Assembly (NCBI RefSeq): GCF_001412215.1
Contig: NZ_LLWP01000011.1
Location: 1 to 64,000 of the forward strand
Reading direction: 5' to 3'
Length of the DNA: 64,000 bases
Source of the DNA: Pedobacter sp. Hv1
GTDB lineage: Bacteria > Bacteroidota > Bacteroidia > Sphingobacteriales > Sphingobacteriaceae
Shown here: positions 59,550-64,000 of the stretch, in pieces
Layout of the letters: every line of letters starts with the position of its first letter
Position numbering within the stretch: the stretch's first letter is position 1
The notes under the pieces: model-generated
What the model was told of the DNA's origin: nothing
Database searches by the model: none
Seen by the model: only the letters and a program-made list of their open reading frames with translations
Position numbers and translations under genes: made by a program

Positions 59550-61463
59550 CTATTTTGTCTTTACCTCTGGTGCGCCATTATTCAGTGTAGTTTCTGTAAC
59601 CACACTTCTTTTTCCACTTGGTGCAATTACAATGGTCTTCAGTGTTTTCTTTTGTCCTTGTGGCACCACTACTTTAATTGGTGCTTTATATTCTGCCGCA
59701 TTTTCTGAAGGACGGTAACCATCAAGGGTATAGAATATTTTAGCACCCAATATTGGCGATTTGAGTTCTATGTTAATGTTTTCGCCATTTAATACTGCAT
59801 CATTCTGACCAATTGGTGTAGGCACCCAATAATTGGCGCTGGTTTGATCCAATTTGGCCAAATGCAAAGGCACTCTTTCTTCGGTAAAGTTTTTAATATC
59901 TTTTCTTGCTACTGGGGTCCATGCAATTTCCGAAAGTGCAAATATTCTTGGCAAAATCTGATATTCAACTTTAGCAGGGCTTTCCAAATATTCGCTCCAC
60001 ATATTTGCTTGTACACCAATTACATATTTTCCTTGATCGGCAGTTAATTCTTTCGGAACTGGATCATAATTGTAAACTTTGGTATAAGGGGCAAAACCTC
60101 CAATGGTTAATGGCTCGTCTGGAGAATTAGATTGTTTATGGTCGAAATATAAACCTGCAGAACCTGGGGTCATAATTACCTCGTGGCTTTGTTGAGCTGC
60201 CTCAATACCACCTTTCTCCCCTCTCCACGACATTACGGTTGCATTTGGCGCCAATCCACCTTCTAAAATCTCATCCCAGCCAATGATAGATCTTCCTTTA
60301 GCATTGATGTATTTTTCAATTCTTTGAATGAAATAGCTTTGTAAACCGTGTTCATCTTTAAGGTTGTTATCCTTGATAAATTGTTGACAAAATGGCGATT
60401 GCTTCCAATACTCTTTTGGGCATTCATCTCCACCAATGTGGATATATTTTGATGGGAATAAAGCAATTACTTCATCCAATACATTTTCTAAAAATTTGAA
60501 GGTATTTTCAGTAGGTGCAAAAACATCGTCGAAAACACCCCAGGTTTGCTGTACTTGTTTACCTTTTCTGCTACCAGACCATGGTGTGTCACCAGAAACA
60601 AAGGTATCTCTATCTGGAAAACAACTAAGCTCAGGATAAGCTGCAATGGCTGCAGAAGCATGTCCTGGCATTTCGATCTCTGGCACTACAGTAATATATT
60701 TTGTAGCAGCATAAGCAACCACCTGTTTAATTTCTTCTTGTGTATAATAACCTTTGTAGGTCTCGTTATCTGTACCACCAGTACCTGGATAGTTACCTAC
60801 CACTGTTCCACTTCTAGTTGCACCCAGTGTAGTCAGTTTTGGATATTTTTTAATCTCAATTCTCCAACCTTGGTCATCAGTTAAATGCCAATGGAACTTG
60901 TTCATTTTATACTGCGCCAACAAATCGATATATCTCTTTACAAAAGAAACCGGGAAGAAATGCCTAGCTACATCTAAATGCATTCCACGATATTTAAAAC
61001 GTGGATAATCATTAATTTCTGCTGTTTGAATGGTAATCTTATCCTGATTTTTATCAGGCATTAACTGCATTAACGATTGTACTGCATAAAACAAACCTGC
61101 TTCCTTGCCCACCACTTTAATATGATTGGTAGTAATTTGAATGGTATAACCTTCGGCAGGTAATTTATCCGCTCCTACTGAGGTTAACACAATTGATTTT
61201 TGTCCGGCAGTTACCGATTTTGCCTCTCTTAAAGCAAAGCCACCCTTGGCTACTATAAATGCGTTTAACAAATCTGCTGTTTTGGCATTTTCAGTTTCAT
61301 TACTGATCAGCGCAACAGTTTTATCCAGTTGGAATACACCGCTTGTTTTTTTAATCGCAACCGGAGCTGGGATAATGCCCATATTCGCATCGGTTTGGGC
61401 GTAAGTGTTTAGCGTTAATAAAGTTGGTAATAACATCAAAAAGATTTTTTTCATAGTTTTCAA
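59550..61463 (-). CDS. Beta-N-acetylhexosaminidase (GH20)
   Basis: A 637-residue secreted glycoside hydrolase family 20 enzyme. Signal peptide (about residues 1-22), a GH20b domain (about 28-150), the catalytic TIM barrel (about 150-520) with HIGGDECPKEYW, where Asp346-Glu347 is the acid pair, and a C-terminal chitobiase-like beta domain (about 560-630). It removes terminal N-acetylglucosamine or galactosamine from glycans, chitin or peptidoglycan pieces. A stand-alone gene. Confidence 0.93.
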   Translation of the reverse strand: MKTMKKIFLMLLPTLLTLNTYAQTDANMGIIPAPVAIKKTSGVFQLDKTVALISNETENAKTADLLNAFIVAKGGFALREAKSVTAGQKSIVLTSVGADKLPAEGYTIQITTNHIKVVGKEAGLFYAVQSLMQLMPDKNQDKITIQTAEINDYPRFKYRGMHLDVARHFFPVSFVKRYIDLLAQYKMNKFHWHLTDDQGWRIEIKKYPKLTTLGATRSGTVVGNYPGTGGTDNETYKGYYTQEEIKQVVAYAATKYITVVPEIEMPGHASAAIAAYPELSCFPDRDTFVSGDTPWSGSRKGKQVQQTWGVFDDVFAPTENTFKFLENVLDEVIALFPSKYIHIGGDECPKEYWKQSPFCQQFIKDNNLKDEHGLQSYFIQRIEKYINAKGRSIIGWDEILEGGLAPNATVMSWRGEKGGIEAAQQSHEVIMTPGSAGLYFDHKQSNSPDEPLTIGGFAPYTKVYNYDPVPKELTADQGKYVIGVQANMWSEYLESPAKVEYQILPRIFALSEIAWTPVARKDIKNFTEERVPLHLAKLDQTSANYWVPTPIGQNDAVLNGENINIELKSPILGAKIFYTLDGYRPSENAAEYKAPIKVVVPQGQKKTLKTIVIAPSGKRSVVTETTLNNGAPEVKTK

Positions 61464-61603
61464 GTATTTGGTATGCCCAAGATATAAAATTTACAGGAAA
61501 AAATGATGTTATTAAAACGATTTAGTTAAACTTAAAAAAATGAGGTCATCTTTATCTAATTAGCATCTACAGTGAGGCATTTCTTTAGGGTAATATTAAC
61601 AAA

Positions 61604-61630
61604 AAAAGGCCAGCTTAAAGCTGGCCTTTT
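61604..61630 (-). terminator. Terminator after trxB
   Basis: AAAAGGCCAGCTT (61604-61616) and AAGCTGGCCTTTT (61618-61630) form a near-perfect hairpin with a T run in the trxB direction, 17 bases after the trxB stop. Confidence 0.85.
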
Positions 61631-61646
61631 CGTATGCTTTATAATT

Positions 61647-62618
61647 TTAAGCAACTATTTCTTTTACGGTATCTTCTTTTGCAGCCAAATAACGTTCTGC
61701 ATCTAAAGCGGCCATACAACCAGAACCCGCAGCCGTTACCGCCTGACGGTAATAATGGTCTTGAACATCTCCACAAGCAAATACCCCTTCGATATTAGTT
61801 TTAGATGTACCAGGTATCGTATTTAAGTAGCCAGTTTCATCCATATCTAACCAACCTTTAAAAATATCAGTATTTGGTTTGTGGCCAATGGCTACAAAAA
61901 ACCCTTCTACATCTAAGGTACTAGACTGTTCTGTTTTGTGGTTAAATACTTTAACACCAGTTACGTTTTTACCATTACCAATAATCTCGGTAGTTTCTGT
62001 GTTATAGATAACTTCAATATTTGGGGTGTTCAATACGCGATGAACCATAGCTTTAGAAGCTCTGAACTCATCTCTACGTACCAACATGTATACTTTTTTA
62101 CACAATTTAGCTAAATAGGTAGCTTCTTCTGCTGCTGTATCTCCAGCACCCACAATGGCTACATCTTGTCCTTTAAAGAAAAAACCATCGCAAACGGCAC
62201 ATGCCGAAACACCAAAACCATTATATTGTTGTTCGCTTGGTAAACCTAACCATTTGGCGGTAGCACCAGTAGCAATAATTACGGTATCAGCAGTAATTGT
62301 TTTAATTTCGTCTACCACTACTTTATGTGGCAATTGCGAGAAATCTACAGAACTTACATAACCAAAACGAATTTGGGTACCAAAACGTTCTGCTTGTTTC
62401 CTAAAATCTTCCATCATCTCTGGGCCCATAATTCCATCAGGGTAACCTGGAAAATTATCTACATCGGTAGTTTGTGTTAACTGACCGCCCATTTCCATTC
62501 CGGTGTACATTACAGGTTTCAAATCTGCACGTGCAGCATAAATTGCTGCAGTATATCCTGCCGGACCTGATCCTATAATTAAACAATTTACGTGTTCTAT
62601 TTCTTGTTGTTCTGACAT
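61647..62618 (-). CDS. trxB: Thioredoxin-disulfide reductase
   Basis: A 323-residue flavoprotein reductase: FAD site GSGPAGYTAAIYAARA (about residues 17-32), redox-active CAVC (Cys140, Cys143), NADPH site GAGDTAAEEATYLA, and a C-terminal FAD-binding ACGDVQDHYYRQAVTAAGSG (quoted: ACGDVQDHYYRQ). It reduces thioredoxin with NADPH. A consensus promoter precedes it and a terminator follows it. Confidence 0.95.
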   Translation of the reverse strand: MSEQQEIEHVNCLIIGSGPAGYTAAIYAARADLKPVMYTGMEMGGQLTQTTDVDNFPGYPDGIMGPEMMEDFRKQAERFGTQIRFGYVSSVDFSQLPHKVVVDEIKTITADTVIIATGATAKWLGLPSEQQYNGFGVSACAVCDGFFFKGQDVAIVGAGDTAAEEATYLAKLCKKVYMLVRRDEFRASKAMVHRVLNTPNIEVIYNTETTEIIGNGKNVTGVKVFNHKTEQSSTLDVEGFFVAIGHKPNTDIFKGWLDMDETGYLNTIPGTSKTNIEGVFACGDVQDHYYRQAVTAAGSGCMAALDAERYLAAKEDTVKEIVA

Positions 62619-62637
62619 TTTATTTTACTTGAGTATA

Positions 62638-62668
62638 CAAATTTAAGGTTTAATTTACGAATGGCAAA
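62638..62668 (-). promoter_or_regulatory. Promoter of trxB
   Basis: In the minus direction TTTG (complement of 62665-62668) and TAAATTTG (complement of 62638-62645) are 19 bases apart, an exact Bacteroidota promoter. The ATG follows about 20 bases later. Confidence 0.75.
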
Positions 62669-62717
62669 GTGCCGTTAGCAAGCCAAAAGTAAAAAGATGG
62701 GGCAAAGCATGAAGCTT

Positions 62718-63884
62718 TTATTTAACTGCCTTATTTGCTTTAAGTAAGCGTACAAAATTACCTCCTAGTATTTTGGTAACTTCTGCTGTTGTATAACCAC
62801 GTTTAAGCAAAGCAGCAGTTATTTTAGGATAATCTGCCACGCTATTGATACCTAATGGAAATGATTCAGCACCATCAAAATCTGCACCCATACCTACATG
62901 GTCAACCCCAATCATTTTAACAATGTAATCCACATGATCAATCAATATTTCGATAGCAGGTCTTGTGGCATCTGCATCTTTTGGGTGTAGGGCAATTAAG
63001 GTGTCTATGGCATTGCTACGTCCGTATTTTGCACTTAACGATTTTAATTCTTCCTCATATTTTGCAAAAAATGCTTTTTGCTTGGTATTATAGGTAGAAT
63101 CTAAAAAACCACTATAGAAGTTTAGCGAAATTACACCTCCATTTTTACCTACCGCTTTAATTTGTTCGTCTTTTAAATTTCTAGGCACAGGGTTTAAGCC
63201 GTAAACACAACTGTGTGATACCAATATAGGTTTACTCGACTCTTTGATGGCATCAAAAAAAGTGTGTTCACCCACATGAGACAGATCTACCAATACCCCC
63301 AGTTCATTTAGTTTATGAACTACTTGTTTGCCAAAATCATTTAAGCCAGCATTTTCTTTTTTCACTTTACCAGAAGTCTCCTCGGCTGCCGAGCTGGCCC
63401 AGGGTGTGCTGTTGTTCCAAGTCAAAGTCAAATAGATCATTCCTCTCTGGGCCAATTTTTCTAGATAATCCAAACGATTTTCAATCATATGTCCACCTTC
63501 TACCCCTATCATTGCTGCCAATTTCTGTTCTTTAACAGCTTGTTCCAATTCAGCAGCATTCCGTACCAGGGCAATTCTTTTTGGGTAGCGTTTAATCAAA
63601 CTATACAGCGAATCAATTTCTTGATTGGCCACATCATAGCCTCCTTTTTCATCGCACCAAATAGAAAACACCTGTACATCTAACCCACCTTGTTTTGCTC
63701 TTACCAAATCAAAATTTCCAGTTTTCTGTAATTTTCCAATATCAATCCCCGATTTAATCTGGTTAAACAAAATATCGCCATGTGTATCTACCACTATCGC
63801 CTTATCATGAATTTGCTTGGCAGATTGTGCAGCACAAAACATACTAATAAGTGCTAAAAATAAGGTTGAGGTATATTTTTTCAT
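62718..63884 (-). CDS. Secreted membrane dipeptidase (M19)
   Basis: A 388-residue metal-dependent dipeptidase of family M19 with an N-terminal signal peptide (about residues 1-20, ending CAAQS). Metal ligands are seen in VVDTHGDI, the bridging Glu in GVEGGH, and the later histidines in VDLSHVGEHTF and LVSHSCVYGL; GMGADFDG follows. It cleaves dipeptides, possibly D-amino acid-containing ones from peptidoglycan. Its ATG overlaps the stop of the upstream gene by ATGA. Confidence 0.9.
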   Translation of the reverse strand: MKKYTSTLFLALISMFCAAQSAKQIHDKAIVVDTHGDILFNQIKSGIDIGKLQKTGNFDLVRAKQGGLDVQVFSIWCDEKGGYDVANQEIDSLYSLIKRYPKRIALVRNAAELEQAVKEQKLAAMIGVEGGHMIENRLDYLEKLAQRGMIYLTLTWNNSTPWASSAAEETSGKVKKENAGLNDFGKQVVHKLNELGVLVDLSHVGEHTFFDAIKESSKPILVSHSCVYGLNPVPRNLKDEQIKAVGKNGGVISLNFYSGFLDSTYNTKQKAFFAKYEEELKSLSAKYGRSNAIDTLIALHPKDADATRPAIEILIDHVDYIVKMIGVDHVGMGADFDGAESFPLGINSVADYPKITAALLKRGYTTAEVTKILGGNFVRLLKANKAVK

Positions 63885-64000
63885 TTAATTGATGGTTCCG
63901 CTAGCTTTACTTTGGTTTCTATTTTCTTTTTGGAGTACGCCCATGATATAAACTTCCCTTTTCTTTCCTCTATTGTAAAACCATTCTCCATCTTTTTTAT
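63881..64000 (-). CDS. 3' end of an unidentified gene (partial)
   Basis: The last 39 codons and the TGA stop of an open frame that continues past the window's right edge. The visible residues are basic and end IETKVKLAEPSIK. The stop overlaps the dipeptidase start as ATGA, the common coupling signal, so this is probably a real gene in an operon. No family can be assigned. Confidence 0.5.
   Translation of the reverse strand: MKKMENGFTIEERKGKFISWAYSKKKIETKVKLAEPSIK

Overview
The window is a piece of a Bacteroidota chromosome, most likely a Sphingobacteriaceae / Pedobacter-like organism. The signs are low GC, a GLPGLI-family array, many TTG-N19/20-TANNTTTG promoters (the Bacteroidota -33/-7 type), SusC-like outer-membrane barrel architecture and weak Shine-Dalgarno signals. 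No rRNA or tRNA gene was seen.

Region 1, about 1-27,700, is the right part of an integrative conjugative element (ICE) of the CTnDOT-like Tra type. It opens inside traG and continues with traI, J, K, an unknown gene, L, M, N, O and Q (477-6807), closed by a terminator. Cargo follows: a small regulatory/stress cluster (DUF1801, GyrI-like, WYL regulator, GNAT), two overlapping paralogous HTH genes, a DUF1275 membrane protein, and a receiver-only response-regulator-like gene behind a long structured RNA leader. Next is a metal/anion block (NhaA, Acr3, GcvH-like, metallophosphoesterase, ChrA, DoxX, DUF6428, ArsR, SulP), with ArsR-type operators near arsR, near DUF6428 and, more weakly, near nhaA. 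Then comes a minus-strand maintenance operon: ssb, DUF932, a DUF1281-like gene, a small gene, and PRTRC E, C, F, B and ThiF. PRTRC C, B and ThiF look like a ubiquitin-like protein, an E2-like protein and an E1-like enzyme. A 0.66-kb structured non-coding region, a small unknown gene and a tyrosine recombinase finish the element. Its exact right end lies somewhere in 27,605-27,927.

Region 2, 27,928-41,770, is ordinary chromosome. It holds an arginine-use cluster (arginine deiminase-like, CtlX-like, arginine decarboxylase), an orphan double-glycine leader peptide gene, a 3'-5' exonuclease, an Imm32-like protein coupled to a double-ATPase ABC protein and a sialidase-like protein, an rnr / carboxypeptidase-regulatory-like / polyprenyl synthetase operon, and rplU-rpmA.

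Region 3, 41,960-54,190, is the most interesting chromosomal part. Seven tandem GLPGLI-family secreted proteins (the first broken by one TGA) lead into an outer-membrane beta-barrel protein. A NUDIX gene follows, then a convergent BlaR1-like M56 peptidase / BlaI-like repressor pair. The blaI promoter and the three promoters that start GLPGLI transcription units share the same dyad, TCGTA-N4-TACGA plus one further half-site. This suggests that the M56/BlaI pair controls the GLPGLI array, a signalling circuit I do not know to be described.

Region 4, 54,228-64,000, is housekeeping and envelope genes: a duplicated membrane-anchored protein pair, a DAACS symporter, an ECF sigma factor with a coupled membrane protein, a DUF922 protease-like protein, a stretch of degenerate repeats, a lipoprotein, a GH20 hexosaminidase, thioredoxin reductase, an M19 dipeptidase, and the 3' end of an upstream gene overlapping it by ATGA.
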